Source: Polyangiaceae bacterium (GTDB lineage: Bacteria; Myxococcota_A; Polyangia; Polyangiales; Polyangiaceae). From it: 64,000 nt of DNA. Both the position numbers and the translations under genes were made by a program. Under the pieces are notes generated by a model. It was not told the origin of the DNA. It was given only the letters and a program-made list of their open reading frames with translations, and searched no databases. Positions 8,450 through 17,128 of this stretch are shown in pieces. The DNA lies in contig JAICTZ010000021.1 of assembly GCA_025936115.1 (NCBI GenBank), positions 1 to 64,000 of the forward strand, given 5' to 3'. Within the stretch, counting starts at the first letter, position 1, and every line of letters starts with the position of its first letter.

Positions 8450-10491
8450 CGCCGAGCTCCCTTGGCGCGCGAACGGCGGCTCAACGTGAGGCCGAGCGCG
8501 AGCACGAGGCCCGGCGCACCGAAGATGGTCGCGTAAAACCAGCTCAAATCCTGCTGTTTCGTGTGCTGGATGCGTTGGTCCTCTTCCGTGTTCGGGGGAC
8601 CTGCAAAGCTCTCCTCACCGACGAGCCAGCGCACGGCGTCGATGAAGAGGAGCTGGTTGTACGGATCCTGCGCCATCACGAAATCACCGAGCGCGTCCGA
8701 GTCAGCGAGCACGAAAGCGCGCATCTCGTCGGGGGCGTTCTTCTTTTTGTTCTTGTCGTCGGGCTTTTGAGCCTTGGGGGCGTCCTTCTTGTCCCCTTCG
8801 TTCACCGCGACGGCCAGATTGAACGTGACTTGCTTCTCGCCGTCCTTGTCGAACTGGTAGTTGCGATTCTTGTCGGCGAAGGTGCCTGCCGGCGCGCGCA
8901 CGGCAAAATCCATGCGCTCGCTCGAGCCACGCGCCCTTTCGAGGTTGCCCGCACCGAAGAACGCGACGCCCGCCCGCGATGCGGAGCGACTCAAGGTCGA
9001 GACGGAGGCGTGGGACGAGAAGCTCTGCGTGACGAGCAACGTGCGATCGGAGTCATCGTTGCGCAGGCGCACGTGCATGCGTTCGTTGGCGAGCACGTCC
9101 GTGCCGTACGTGAGTCCGACGAGCCCGGCGAGATCCTGTAGCGGGCCCGTGGGCACGGCGTTCAAATCGACCACGTTCGCGCTGCCCGCCGGCTTCGCCG
9201 ACGCCGAGGGAGCGGCTTTCTCCGCGTCGGGACGCACGAGCTCCTTGGTCGAAAACGCGTCGGCGTCGAGCGCCATGAAGAGCTTGCCGTGGCGCGCGAG
9301 GTAGCGCCGGAGGCTCTCGATTTCACTCGACGAAAACGGCTCGGTCGGCCCGATCACGAGCACGAGATCGGCGTCGTCGGGCACTTCGCGCCCGAGGCCC
9401 TGCGCCAAGCCGAGCTCCTTGACGTTGTAATTCTGGCGCTGGAGCAAGGTGCGCAGGATCGTGCCGCTCCGCGCGTTCGGATCGTCCATGCCCGAGGTCT
9501 TGGACTCGTTGAGCTCGCCGTGACCGACGGTGAGGTACGCAGTGTGGCGGGACTTGGCGAGCTTCGTGAGCTGCTCCTGAAAGTCACGGTCGAGGACCTT
9601 GAGCTTGGCCTTCGAGGCTTCGAGCTCGGTGCCGATGACGATGGTTTGTGTCGTCGAACCGCGCGCCAAGATCAGGACGCCGTCTTGGGTCGCTCGGAGC
9701 TCTTTGGCGAGCTTCGGCGCGAGCAGGCGGTCCTGGACCTCGATCTGGAGCTTGGGTGCCGCGGGTTTGAGCTCGTTCAGGTAGCGTTCGACCTGCGTGC
9801 GCACCTCACTCACTTGCGGGAAGAAGGCGACGACGCGCACCGGCTCGGTCAAGCTCTGCGCAAGCTTCTTGGTCGAGTCACTGGGGCGGGAGGTCTTGAA
9901 GTACGAGAAATCGACATCGACCTTCACGCCGGACGCGGCGTAGACGAAGAGCGCTCCGTACACGGCCGCGAGCGCGAGCGTGAGGCCCGCCGCTGCCGCG
10001 GAGCGGACGCGACGGCTCTCGGGCCGCTCGGCGCTGCGCATCGGCCGCATCGCCGTCTCGACGAAGATCATCGGCAAGGTCGCAAGCAGGATCAAAATGA
10101 TCCAAAGAACGGTGAGTAGCTCCGTCGCTCGCACGCGTCCGGATGTCGCAACCTTGCCGAGGAAGTGCTCGACGCCCCACGGCGTCGTCAAGAAGTAGAG
10201 CACGAGCCCCAAGAGGCCGACGCCGGAGAGCACGGCGAGCAGCGACTCGATCGAGCGCCGATCTCCGCCGGCCCTGAAGCGCGGTGAAAGCCGGAGTCCC
10301 GTCGCGATCACGACCAGGAGCACGCCGACAGCAGTCACCGCGGCGGGCCCTTTTTCGAGACCGGAGAGCACGTGCTCACCCGTGTAAACGAGCGCCAGCC
10401 CGCCCAGGTACATCCCGAGTACCCAGCCCGGCGCGCTCGGAGTCGCGACCGCGGGCCGGACGCCCGCTGCAGTTTTCGTCGTGGTGCTCAC
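8446..10491 (-). CDS. GldG-like ABC-type auxiliary component
   Basis: About 681 residues from the GTG at 10491. The first 220 residues hold several membrane helices, followed by a large extracytoplasmic domain. That domain has the GldG/ABC_transp_aux pattern: conserved motifs near TEPVRVVAFFP, LTVGHGELNE and LVLVIGPTEPF. A C-terminal transmembrane helix follows (FYATIFGAPGLVLALGLTLS). The open frame continues to 11367, but that part is antisense-like sequence over the permease gene. The GTG overlaps the permease stop (GTGA), which fixes the start. Gld-type systems support gliding and surface secretion in Bacteroidetes; in myxobacteria the role is less clear. Confidence 0.85.
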   Translation of the reverse strand: MSTTTKTAAGVRPAVATPSAPGWVLGMYLGGLALVYTGEHVLSGLEKGPAAVTAVGVLLVVIATGLRLSPRFRAGGDRRSIESLLAVLSGVGLLGLVLYFLTTPWGVEHFLGKVATSGRVRATELLTVLWIILILLATLPMIFVETAMRPMRSAERPESRRVRSAAAAGLTLALAAVYGALFVYAASGVKVDVDFSYFKTSRPSDSTKKLAQSLTEPVRVVAFFPQVSEVRTQVERYLNELKPAAPKLQIEVQDRLLAPKLAKELRATQDGVLILARGSTTQTIVIGTELEASKAKLKVLDRDFQEQLTKLAKSRHTAYLTVGHGELNESKTSGMDDPNARSGTILRTLLQRQNYNVKELGLAQGLGREVPDDADLVLVIGPTEPFSSSEIESLRRYLARHGKLFMALDADAFSTKELVRPDAEKAAPSASAKPAGSANVVDLNAVPTGPLQDLAGLVGLTYGTDVLANERMHVRLRNDDSDRTLLVTQSFSSHASVSTLSRSASRAGVAFFGAGNLERARGSSERMDFAVRAPAGTFADKNRNYQFDKDGEKQVTFNLAVAVNEGDKKDAPKAQKPDDKNKKKNAPDEMRAFVLADSDALGDFVMAQDPYNQLLFIDAVRWLVGEESFAGPPNTEEDQRIQHTKQQDLSWFYATIFGAPGLVLALGLTLSRRSRAKGARR

Positions 10492-11210
10492 CGCCAACGC
10501 CTCGCTTCCAGGGTCTTCGTCGCAGCGAGCAAGAAGAAGTAGGTAACGGCAACGTAGTAGGCGACGCGCCGGAGCTCGAGAATGCCTTGCTGGAAAGGCC
10601 GGAAATTCTCGTGATGAATCGCGAGGGCCGAGAAGAACTCGTTCAGCGGCGGCTCGACCGCGCGCGCAACGAGCCACATCAAGACCAGCACCCCGAGCAG
10701 GGCCGCTCCGATCACGGCGGCGATCACCTGGGAGCGAGCCAGCGCCGAGGCGAACAAGCCGATCGCCGTGGCGGCCGAGCCGAGCAGCAAGAGCCCGAGG
10801 TATCCGACGGCGACGTGACCCCAGCTCACCTTGCCGTTTACGAAGATGAGCAGCGGCATGTAGAGCGACAGCGCGGTCATGAGCGTGATCACCGCGAAAG
10901 CCGATAGAAACTTGCCGACGACGATCTCGCTGTCGCGCACCGGCGACGTATTGAGGAGCGTGAACGTGCCGGTCTGGCGCTCTTCGGCGAGCAGGCGCAT
11001 CGAAAGCACGATGCCGGCAATCATGGTCGTGCCGCTCGCGCCGTAGAAAAATTGTTGCAGCACTTCGGCCGAAAGCAGGGGGCGCGACATGCCCTCGAAG
11101 TGAAACCAGAGGCCGTCGATGAGCAGCACCGCCGCGATCAGCGCCGAACCGAGCGGCGAGCGCAGGTATGCGTAAAACTCGCGGCGGGCGATGAGGAGAG
11201 CAGCGTTCAC
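10488..11210 (-). CDS. ABC transporter permease (ABC-2 / GldF-like)
   Basis: 240 residues with about six hydrophobic segments (for example SALIAAVLLIDGLWF, VAVGYLGLLLLGSAATAIGLF and VIAAVIGAALLGVLVLMWLV). The N-terminal ARREFYAYLRSPLG and the cytoplasmic RLLAEERQTGTFTLL motif are typical of ABC-2 permeases. It overlaps the ATPase gene (11207-11210) and the GldG-like gene (10488-10491) by four bases each, giving the canonical ATPase-permease-auxiliary order. Confidence 0.88.
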   Translation of the reverse strand: MNAALLIARREFYAYLRSPLGSALIAAVLLIDGLWFHFEGMSRPLLSAEVLQQFFYGASGTTMIAGIVLSMRLLAEERQTGTFTLLNTSPVRDSEIVVGKFLSAFAVITLMTALSLYMPLLIFVNGKVSWGHVAVGYLGLLLLGSAATAIGLFASALARSQVIAAVIGAALLGVLVLMWLVARAVEPPLNEFFSALAIHHENFRPFQQGILELRRVAYYVAVTYFFLLAATKTLEARRWR

Positions 11211-12169
11211 GACGGGGCTCCTTCCTCGAGCAAGGCCCGGAAGGTGGTTTCGAGGTCGCGCAGGCGCGAGACTTCGAGCACACCGACCTCGCCGCTGACG
11301 AGCGCACGGCAGAGTGCGTCGCGCGCGTCGGATTCCGAGACGACTTCGAGACTGGCGATGCCGTCACCCGACTCGGTCGGCTCGCGCGATTCGATGCTGC
11401 GCACCCCTGCGATGCCGGTCACGAGCCCTCGGGCACGCTCGAGCGCGGCTTCGGGACTGGCTCCCGCGACACGCACCGTGAGCCGGATGCGCATGCCGTG
11501 CTCGACCTCGGACGACAGGTCCGCTTCCTTGCCGGACCACAGGATCTCACCGTGCTGGATCACGAAGATGCGATCACAGGTCTCGCTGATTTCGTGCAGG
11601 ATGTGGCTCGAAACCACGACCGTGTGCTCGCCCCGCAAGCCGCGCACGAGGCCGCGCATTTCCACGATCTGCAGCGGATCGAGCCCGCCAATCGGCTCGT
11701 CGAGCACCACGAAGTCCGGGCGGTGCACGATGGCCTGCGCGATGCCGAGCCGCTGCCGGTAGCCGTGGGAGAGCGTGCCGACGAGCTGCCTTCTCACGTC
11801 GCCGAGCTCGGTCATGCCGAGCACCTCGTCCACGCGCCGCGCGAGATCCTTGGATTCGACGCGCTTGAGTCGCGCCGCGTAGCTCAAGTATTCGTCGACG
11901 CTCATGTCGTCGTAGAGCGGCGGGCGATCCGGCAAATAGCCGACTTTGCCGCGCACCTCGTGCGGGCGCTCGACGACGTCGAAGCCGCCGACGCGCACCG
12001 TGCCGCTCGTCGGCAACAGGTCGCAGGCGAGCACGCGCAGCGTCGTGGTCTTGCCGGCGCCGTTCAGCCCGAGCAGTCCCACGATTTCTCCCTTTTCGAT
12101 GCGCGCGGAGAGCGGGCCGACGGCTCGGCGCTCCCCGTAGTACTTATAGAGCTCCTCAATCTCAATCAC
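11207..12169 (-). CDS. ABC transporter ATP-binding protein (GldA-like)
   Basis: 320 residues. Walker A is GLNGAGKT at residues 34-41, the signature is LSHGYRQ near 133, Walker B is VVLDE at 154-158, and the switch His is in SSHILHE. The C-terminal 90 residues form the extra domain seen in CcmA/NatA-type exporter ATPases. As first gene of the operon 12169-7439 it should energise the GldF/GldG-like complex. It is divergent from queG, so the 80 bases between 12169 and 12250 must hold both promoters. Confidence 0.92.
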   Translation of the reverse strand: MIEIEELYKYYGERRAVGPLSARIEKGEIVGLLGLNGAGKTTTLRVLACDLLPTSGTVRVGGFDVVERPHEVRGKVGYLPDRPPLYDDMSVDEYLSYAARLKRVESKDLARRVDEVLGMTELGDVRRQLVGTLSHGYRQRLGIAQAIVHRPDFVVLDEPIGGLDPLQIVEMRGLVRGLRGEHTVVVSSHILHEISETCDRIFVIQHGEILWSGKEADLSSEVEHGMRIRLTVRVAGASPEAALERARGLVTGIAGVRSIESREPTESGDGIASLEVVSESDARDALCRALVSGEVGVLEVSRLRDLETTFRALLEEGAPS

Positions 12170-12249
12170 GATGGGCTCCGCCCGTTACCACAGTCCTCGC
12201 GCCCCTGGACCAGTGAAGGAGATGGAGTATTCCCACGCTGCGGCTCCCG

Positions 12250-13431
12250 ATGAGCGAACACGACAATTCCGGCCCGCCGACCCAGAGGTTGGTCGCAGAG
12301 CAGATCGCGGCGGCCGCCCTCGAGCTCGGCTTTGCGCGGGTGGGTTTTGCGCCCGTCACGCCGTTCGACGAGGCAGCGTCACGGCTCCGGACCTGGCTCG
12401 CGAGCGGCTACCACGGCGAGCTTTCGTATCTCGAAGACGGTGAGGCCCGGGCCGATCCGCGAGCGCTCTTGCCGGAGGCGAAGACGCTCGTCGCCGTCGC
12501 GCTGTCCTACGCCGAGCCGCCGAAACCCGTGCCGCTGCGCGCCGATCGCGAAGGTCCCGCGCTCGCCGGCAGCATCGCGCGCTATGCGCGCGGCGAGGAC
12601 TACCACCTCGTGATGAAAGAAAAGCTCGCGGCTCTTGCCGAACGCTGCGCGAGCATCATCGGCCGGCCGCTCGCAACACGCGCCTGCGTCGACACGGCGC
12701 CGCTCCTCGAGCACGAGGTGGCACGCCGCGCCGGCATCGGCTTTTCGGCAAAATCGACGCTCACGATCGTCCCGGGCCTCGGCAGCTACGTGGTGCTCGG
12801 CGAGCTCTTGCTCGACCTGGAGCTACCGGCGAGCGAGCCGCTCAAGGCCGGCTGCGGCGGCTGCCGGGCGTGCCTCGACGCGTGTCCGACCGGTGCGTTC
12901 GTCTCGGCGCACGTCCTCGACGCGCGGCGCTGCATTGCGTATCTGACGATTGAAAACGCAGGGCCCATCCCCCGTGAGCTCCGCGCGCGGATTGGTACGC
13001 GCGTCTTTGGTTGCGACGTGTGCCAGGAGGTGTGCCCCTTCAACGCCTCGAGCGCGCCGCGCCCGCGCGCGCCGGAGCTGCTGCCGCGAACGCCCCTCGC
13101 CGTCGTCGATCTCGTCGCGCTGCTCGAGCTCGGCGCGGCGGGTTACCGAAAGCTCGTGCGCCGCAGTGCCCTCCGGCGCGTGACGCGCGACACGCTGGCT
13201 CGCAACGCCGCCGTCGCCCTGGGCAACACGCGGGACGCGCGCGCCGTGGCGCCGCTCGAGCGCGCACTCGGGACGCACCGGAGCGCGTTAGTTCGTGCCC
13301 ACGCTGCCTGGGCGCTCGGTGCGCTCGGCGAGTTGGCAGCGAGCGCCCGCCCCCGACTCGAACGCGCCGCCGAAGCCGACCTCGATGCTGACGTTCGCGA
13401 AGAGGCGCGCCTGGCGCTAGGCTCGAGTTGA
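12250..13431 (+). CDS. queG: Epoxyqueuosine reductase QueG
   Basis: 393 residues. Two 4Fe-4S motifs are visible: CGGCRACLDACPTG near residue 202 and CDVCQEVCPF near 255. The upstream cobalamin-binding half has the family hallmarks VDTAPLLEHEVARRAGIG and GSYVVLGELLLDLEL. The C-terminus holds HEAT-like repeats (ARNAAVALGN, RAHAAWALGALGE). QueG reduces epoxyqueuosine to queuosine in the tRNA anticodon wobble base, in the cytoplasm, using B12. The usual GW.GKNT segment reads GFSAKST here, keeping the Lys. The ATG at 12250 matches the family length. Confidence 0.95.
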   Translation: MSEHDNSGPPTQRLVAEQIAAAALELGFARVGFAPVTPFDEAASRLRTWLASGYHGELSYLEDGEARADPRALLPEAKTLVAVALSYAEPPKPVPLRADREGPALAGSIARYARGEDYHLVMKEKLAALAERCASIIGRPLATRACVDTAPLLEHEVARRAGIGFSAKSTLTIVPGLGSYVVLGELLLDLELPASEPLKAGCGGCRACLDACPTGAFVSAHVLDARRCIAYLTIENAGPIPRELRARIGTRVFGCDVCQEVCPFNASSAPRPRAPELLPRTPLAVVDLVALLELGAAGYRKLVRRSALRRVTRDTLARNAAVALGNTRDARAVAPLERALGTHRSALVRAHAAWALGALGELAASARPRLERAAEADLDADVREEARLALGSS

Positions 13432-13506
13432 GCGGTGCTGGAAGGCAAAGACCGACCAAGTGGTAGCCAACGCTGGACAGCCTCGCCGTTCTGCTAGATT
13501 CCGCGC

Positions 13507-14079
13507 GTGAGCACCTCGAGCATCGGCCGGGCAAGCCTGCGTCAGTTCGGCGTCGTCATCCTCATGGCGTCGATGACCGTGCTCTTCACGGCGACCATCA
13601 TCGCTTACGTCTGGACACGCGTCGTCAATCCCGTGTGGAAGACACCGGACATGCCGGAGCTCCCGCTCGGCTTGTTCGCGAGCACGGCGATGATCGTCGG
13701 ATTGAGCGTCGCCATGCATCGAGCCGTCCGCGACGTGCAACAGAATCGCACCGAGTCGCTCTTGCGAGATCTTTGGCTCGCGCTCGCGTTCGGCGTCGGC
13801 TTCATCGCGGGGCAAATCATGAACTGGCACACGATGGCGCCGGGGTTGTACGCGAACGTGCCGCACCCGCTCTACCCCTTCACGTTTTACATGCTGACGG
13901 GCCTGCACGCCGCGCACGTCGTCGGCGGCTTCATTCCGCTCGGCATCGTCATCGCCCGAGCGCAGCAGCGCCGCTACACGAGCTCGGAGTACGAAGGCGT
14001 GCGGCTCGTGCGGCAGTATTGGGACTACCTCGGCGTCGTGTGGCTCGTCTTGCTCGCGACGCTCTGGCTCGTCACCTGA
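13507..14079 (+). CDS. Cytochrome c oxidase subunit III-like protein
   Basis: 190 residues with five membrane helices and the subunit III signature near the end: FYMLTGLHAAHVVGGFIPLG followed by RQYWDYLGVVWLVLLATLW. The start is GTG at 13507. This is the short, five-helix form. No subunit I or II gene is nearby, so it is an orphan here; the catalytic subunits must be elsewhere in the genome. It converges with pdxH, only six bases apart. Confidence 0.9.
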   Translation: MSTSSIGRASLRQFGVVILMASMTVLFTATIIAYVWTRVVNPVWKTPDMPELPLGLFASTAMIVGLSVAMHRAVRDVQQNRTESLLRDLWLALAFGVGFIAGQIMNWHTMAPGLYANVPHPLYPFTFYMLTGLHAAHVVGGFIPLGIVIARAQQRRYTSSEYEGVRLVRQYWDYLGVVWLVLLATLWLVT

Positions 14080-14085
14080 CGCAAG

Positions 14086-14694
14086 TTACGGCATCAGGCG
14101 CTGCACGCGCCAACCTGCGCCGTCGCGCTCGTAAAGAAAGCGGTCGTGCAGACGGTGTGGCCCGCTGCACCAGAGCTCGACGCGCTCGGGAGTGAAATGC
14201 AGCACGCCCCAATGCGGCGGGCGCTCGACCGGGCGTCCCTCGAAACGCTCACGCACGCGCACGAGCGCGGCTTCGAGCTCGGCGCGCGACGCAATCGGAC
14301 GGCTCTGCTGCGACGCCCAGGCGCCGATCTGGCTCTCGCGATCGCGTCCCGCGAAGTAAGCGTCCGACTCGTCCTCGGAGGCGCGCGCGACGGTTCCCTC
14401 CATCCGCACCTGCCGCTCGAGCGCCGGCCAGAAAAACATGAGCGCAGCGTGCGGATTGTGCAAGAGCTCGACGCCTTTGCGACTCTCGTAATTGGTCACG
14501 AGCCGCACGGCGCCGTTCCGCATGCCCTTGTACAGTACGGTCCGCACCGAGGGCCGGCCGTCGGGAGTCGCCGTCGCGAGGGCAAACGCGTCGGGCGCGG
14601 GCAGGCGTCGTTCGACGGCGCTCCGCTGCCATGCTTCGAACACGACCAGCGGATCCGGACCTGGAATTTCACTGGAAAATTCGGCTGACTGCAT
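14086..14694 (-). CDS. pdxH: Pyridoxamine 5'-phosphate oxidase
   Basis: 202 residues. FMN-binding and substrate motifs of PdxH are present: GRPSVRTVLYKGM, NYESRKGVELLHNPHAALMF, WASQQSRPIASR and the C-terminal ELWCSGPHRLHDRFLYER. The enzyme oxidises pyridoxine or pyridoxamine 5'-phosphate to pyridoxal phosphate with FMN and oxygen in the cytoplasm. Length and both termini match the family. It is divergent from the 14745 gene. Confidence 0.95.
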   Translation of the reverse strand: MQSAEFSSEIPGPDPLVVFEAWQRSAVERRLPAPDAFALATATPDGRPSVRTVLYKGMRNGAVRLVTNYESRKGVELLHNPHAALMFFWPALERQVRMEGTVARASEDESDAYFAGRDRESQIGAWASQQSRPIASRAELEAALVRVRERFEGRPVERPPHWGVLHFTPERVELWCSGPHRLHDRFLYERDGAGWRVQRLMP

Positions 14695-14744
14695 GGCGGG
14701 AAGAACCGGCGCTGCCCGAGCGTAGCATCGTCGGACCGTGTAGG

Positions 14745-15014
14745 ATGGCTAACATGCTCGACCCCACCCGCACTCGAGGACCGCGCAGAAGCACGCTCCT
14801 CGTGTTGTCGTTGGCAATCGCTGCCGCGTTCGTTTCGGGCGCCGCGTGGGCCGGCGACACACGACTCGACGACGCCAACGCGAGCACGGCCAAGGCGATC
14901 GCCCTGCTGAAAGCCGTGCCGTCGCCTGTCGCGGAGCTCGACGCTCATCGCAAGAAAGCGATTGATCTGTTGACTCGCGCGCAAGGTGAGATTCTCAAGG
15001 CCAAAGGCGAGTGA
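14745..15014 (+). CDS. Small exported helical protein
   Basis: 89 residues. An N-terminal signal peptide (VLSLAIAAAFVSGAAWAG) is followed by a short Ala/Lys-rich helical domain. The frame is open to 14631 but the upstream part overlaps pdxH; the ATG at 14745 sits at the start of the signal peptide (ATG at 14754 is an alternative). The stop overlaps the start of the endopeptidase gene (GTGA), so the two are coupled. Unknown function, presumably periplasmic. Confidence 0.7.
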   Translation: MANMLDPTRTRGPRRSTLLVLSLAIAAAFVSGAAWAGDTRLDDANASTAKAIALLKAVPSPVAELDAHRKKAIDLLTRAQGEILKAKGE

Positions 15015-16210
15015 GCTTGGGTCGGATCCGCGCGCTCGGCGCGGACTTCGAGTTCGGCGCCGCGCTAGCGCTGCTGCTCACGGCCTGCACGAGCACGCAC
15101 CCCGTCCGGGCGGTCGCCCCTGCGCCGGCGCCGGCCGCCGCTTCGGCAGTGGTGCCCGATTCCGAGTCGTCCGAGGCGCCGGACAGTGCCGACACGCCTG
15201 CCGCCGAGGCGAGTGACGACAGCGAGGAGCCCGACGACGAACCGGAGGAGACCGAGCACGAGCCGGTCGCGGGCGAGCATCGCCCCCACCCGCTCGACGG
15301 CTGGACCGAAGAACAAATCGCGCGCGCCGTCCGCTCGGACCTGAGCTCGCTCGGCTCGATGTCCGTCGGCAATCCCAACGCGGGCTTGCTCGTGAACGGC
15401 CGCCAAGCGCAGGCGAGCGAGCTTTACACGCCCATCGCGCCCGCGACTGCGTGGGGCACCGAGGAGACACTCGCTTACCTCGACGCCGCCCTGCGCAAAG
15501 TGCACGCGACGGTGCCCGACACGCCGGCGCTCGCGCTCGGCGACATCAGTGCGCAAACCGGCGGCCCCATCTCGCCGCACCTGAGCCATCAGGCCGGACG
15601 CGACGTGGACATCTCGTACTTTTACGTCGGCGAGCAGCGCTGGTACCGCCGAGGCAACGCGCGAAACCTCGACTTGAAGCGCAATTGGGCCTTCATTCGC
15701 GCCCTGGTCACGGAGACGGACGTCGACCTCATTTTCATGGATAACTCGATCCAAGCGCTCGTCCGCGACTATGCGCTCTCGATCGGCGAGGACCGCTCCT
15801 GGGTCGAGGGACTCTTCGGCCACGGCCGCGAACGCGCGATCATTCGCTATGCGCGCGGACACGCGACGCACCTTCACGTTCGCTTCTACAATCCCATCGC
15901 GCAAGAAACGGCGCGGCGCAGTTACGCCGCGCTCGTGGCGCGCGGCGTGGTGCCCCCAGTCCAAAACTACGCGCAACACCTGGTCAAAAAGCGCGAGACG
16001 CTCGGCAAGATCGCGAAAAAGTACGGCGTCAGCGTCGAGGCGATCAAGCGCGCCAACCACTTGAAAAAGAGCCTCATTCACGAAAATCGGCCCATCCTCA
16101 TCCCCGTCGCGCACCCGCGTCCCGCGCCGCCCGCGGCGAAGCTCGCCTTCCCCCCGCGCCGGCTGCCGCCAAGCGATCCCGACGGGCGCGCCGCAAGCCG
16201 CGAGCACTGA
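15011..16210 (+). CDS. MepA-type murein endopeptidase with LysM domain
   Basis: 399 residues. A signal or lipoprotein peptide ends in LLTAC, followed by an acidic Pro/Glu-rich linker (residues 40-100). The M74 (MepA) metal-binding pattern follows: PHLSHQAGRDVDISYF near residue 190-203 and ATHLHVRFYNP near 286-295. A LysM domain occupies about residues 320-366 (LVKKRETLGKIAKKYGVSV). MepA enzymes cleave the D-Ala-mDAP cross-bridge; LysM should hold the enzyme on peptidoglycan. The GTG start overlaps the upstream stop. With the L,D-transpeptidase at 3485 this is the second cell-wall enzyme in the window. Confidence 0.9.
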   Translation: MSLGRIRALGADFEFGAALALLLTACTSTHPVRAVAPAPAPAAASAVVPDSESSEAPDSADTPAAEASDDSEEPDDEPEETEHEPVAGEHRPHPLDGWTEEQIARAVRSDLSSLGSMSVGNPNAGLLVNGRQAQASELYTPIAPATAWGTEETLAYLDAALRKVHATVPDTPALALGDISAQTGGPISPHLSHQAGRDVDISYFYVGEQRWYRRGNARNLDLKRNWAFIRALVTETDVDLIFMDNSIQALVRDYALSIGEDRSWVEGLFGHGRERAIIRYARGHATHLHVRFYNPIAQETARRSYAALVARGVVPPVQNYAQHLVKKRETLGKIAKKYGVSVEAIKRANHLKKSLIHENRPILIPVAHPRPAPPAAKLAFPPRRLPPSDPDGRAASREH

Positions 16211-16254
16211 TCACGTTCTCACGCACGCTGCCGTCTGCTACACGCAAAGCTCGC

Positions 16255-17103
16255 ATGTCCTCTCAGGGCTCACGTCCGGGTCGTCTCCTCGCCTCGCTCG
16301 TGCTCGCCTGCGCGTGTGAGGGGCCGCCGCCCGAGCAGGTGCGGCTCGAATTGCCGGAGCTCGTGAGCTCACCCGATCCCGTGCACGCCACGGTGCACGC
16401 GCGCCGCGGCGGCGCGTCGAGCGAAGTGAATCAGAAGGTGGACTTTGCCGTCACACCTCCGGACGTCGCCGTGGTCGGCAAGGGCATGAACCTGTCGTGT
16501 CGAAAGTCCGGAGACGCCACGATCACGGCGAGCGTTCAGGGCGTGAAAGCCACGGCCGGCATCAAATGCCGGCTCGTCGAGCGGCTCGACACCTCGAACC
16601 TGCCGCTCATCGATCTCAGCGAGCCGCCCGTCACGTTGCAGGTGCACCCGCTCGGCAAGTCCGGCGCGCCGCTCGACGACGTGCCGGTGACGCTCAGCAC
16701 CGATAGTCCTCGTATCGTGAGCGTCTCGGGCACGACGCTCACGCCGCTCGCCGTGGGCGAAACTCACGTGACCGTGAGCGCCGGCAATCGCAGCACGAAA
16801 ATCCCCGTGCGCGTCGTACGCAGCCTTCATCCGGAGGCGCTCCCGCTCGATGGCGGCCGTCGCATCTACTTCGGGCTACCGGGCGGCAAATACGAAGTCG
16901 CCGTCGAGCTCCCGCTCGAAAAGACGCTGAGCGTCGAGTGGCGTGGCGCGCCCTACTGCGCGTACAAAGGCACGGGCAAGAGCCATGTTTCGAGCTGCGT
17001 GCTGCAGAACAAGGGCGGCGCCGTGGTCGACAACCCGGGTTATCTCGTGACGGGCAGCACCGAGGTGAGCGCCGCGGGGATCAGCATTCGTGAGGTGCCG
17101 TAG
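16255..17103 (+). CDS. Lipoprotein with Ig-like (Big2-type) domains
   Basis: 282 residues. The signal peptide ends LVLACAC, giving a lipoprotein. Two beta-rich segments of Big2 style follow: ...VDFAVTPPDVAVVGKG...ATITASVQG and ...VPVTLSTDSPRIVSVSG...AVGETHVTVSAG. A C-terminal region has paired cysteines. Such proteins are usually cell-surface adhesion or structural proteins. Function here is unknown. Confidence 0.75.
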   Translation: MSSQGSRPGRLLASLVLACACEGPPPEQVRLELPELVSSPDPVHATVHARRGGASSEVNQKVDFAVTPPDVAVVGKGMNLSCRKSGDATITASVQGVKATAGIKCRLVERLDTSNLPLIDLSEPPVTLQVHPLGKSGAPLDDVPVTLSTDSPRIVSVSGTTLTPLAVGETHVTVSAGNRSTKIPVRVVRSLHPEALPLDGGRRIYFGLPGGKYEVAVELPLEKTLSVEWRGAPYCAYKGTGKSHVSSCVLQNKGGAVVDNPGYLVTGSTEVSAAGISIREVP

Positions 17104-17128
17104 GCACGAGCGCGTGCGCGGGAACGGC

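Noticed and set aside
8446..11367. A 973-residue protein for the GldG-like gene
   Set aside because: The N-terminal 290 residues lie antisense-like over the permease gene and are Arg/His/Pro-rich without domain character; the GTG at 10491 overlapping the permease stop is the natural start.
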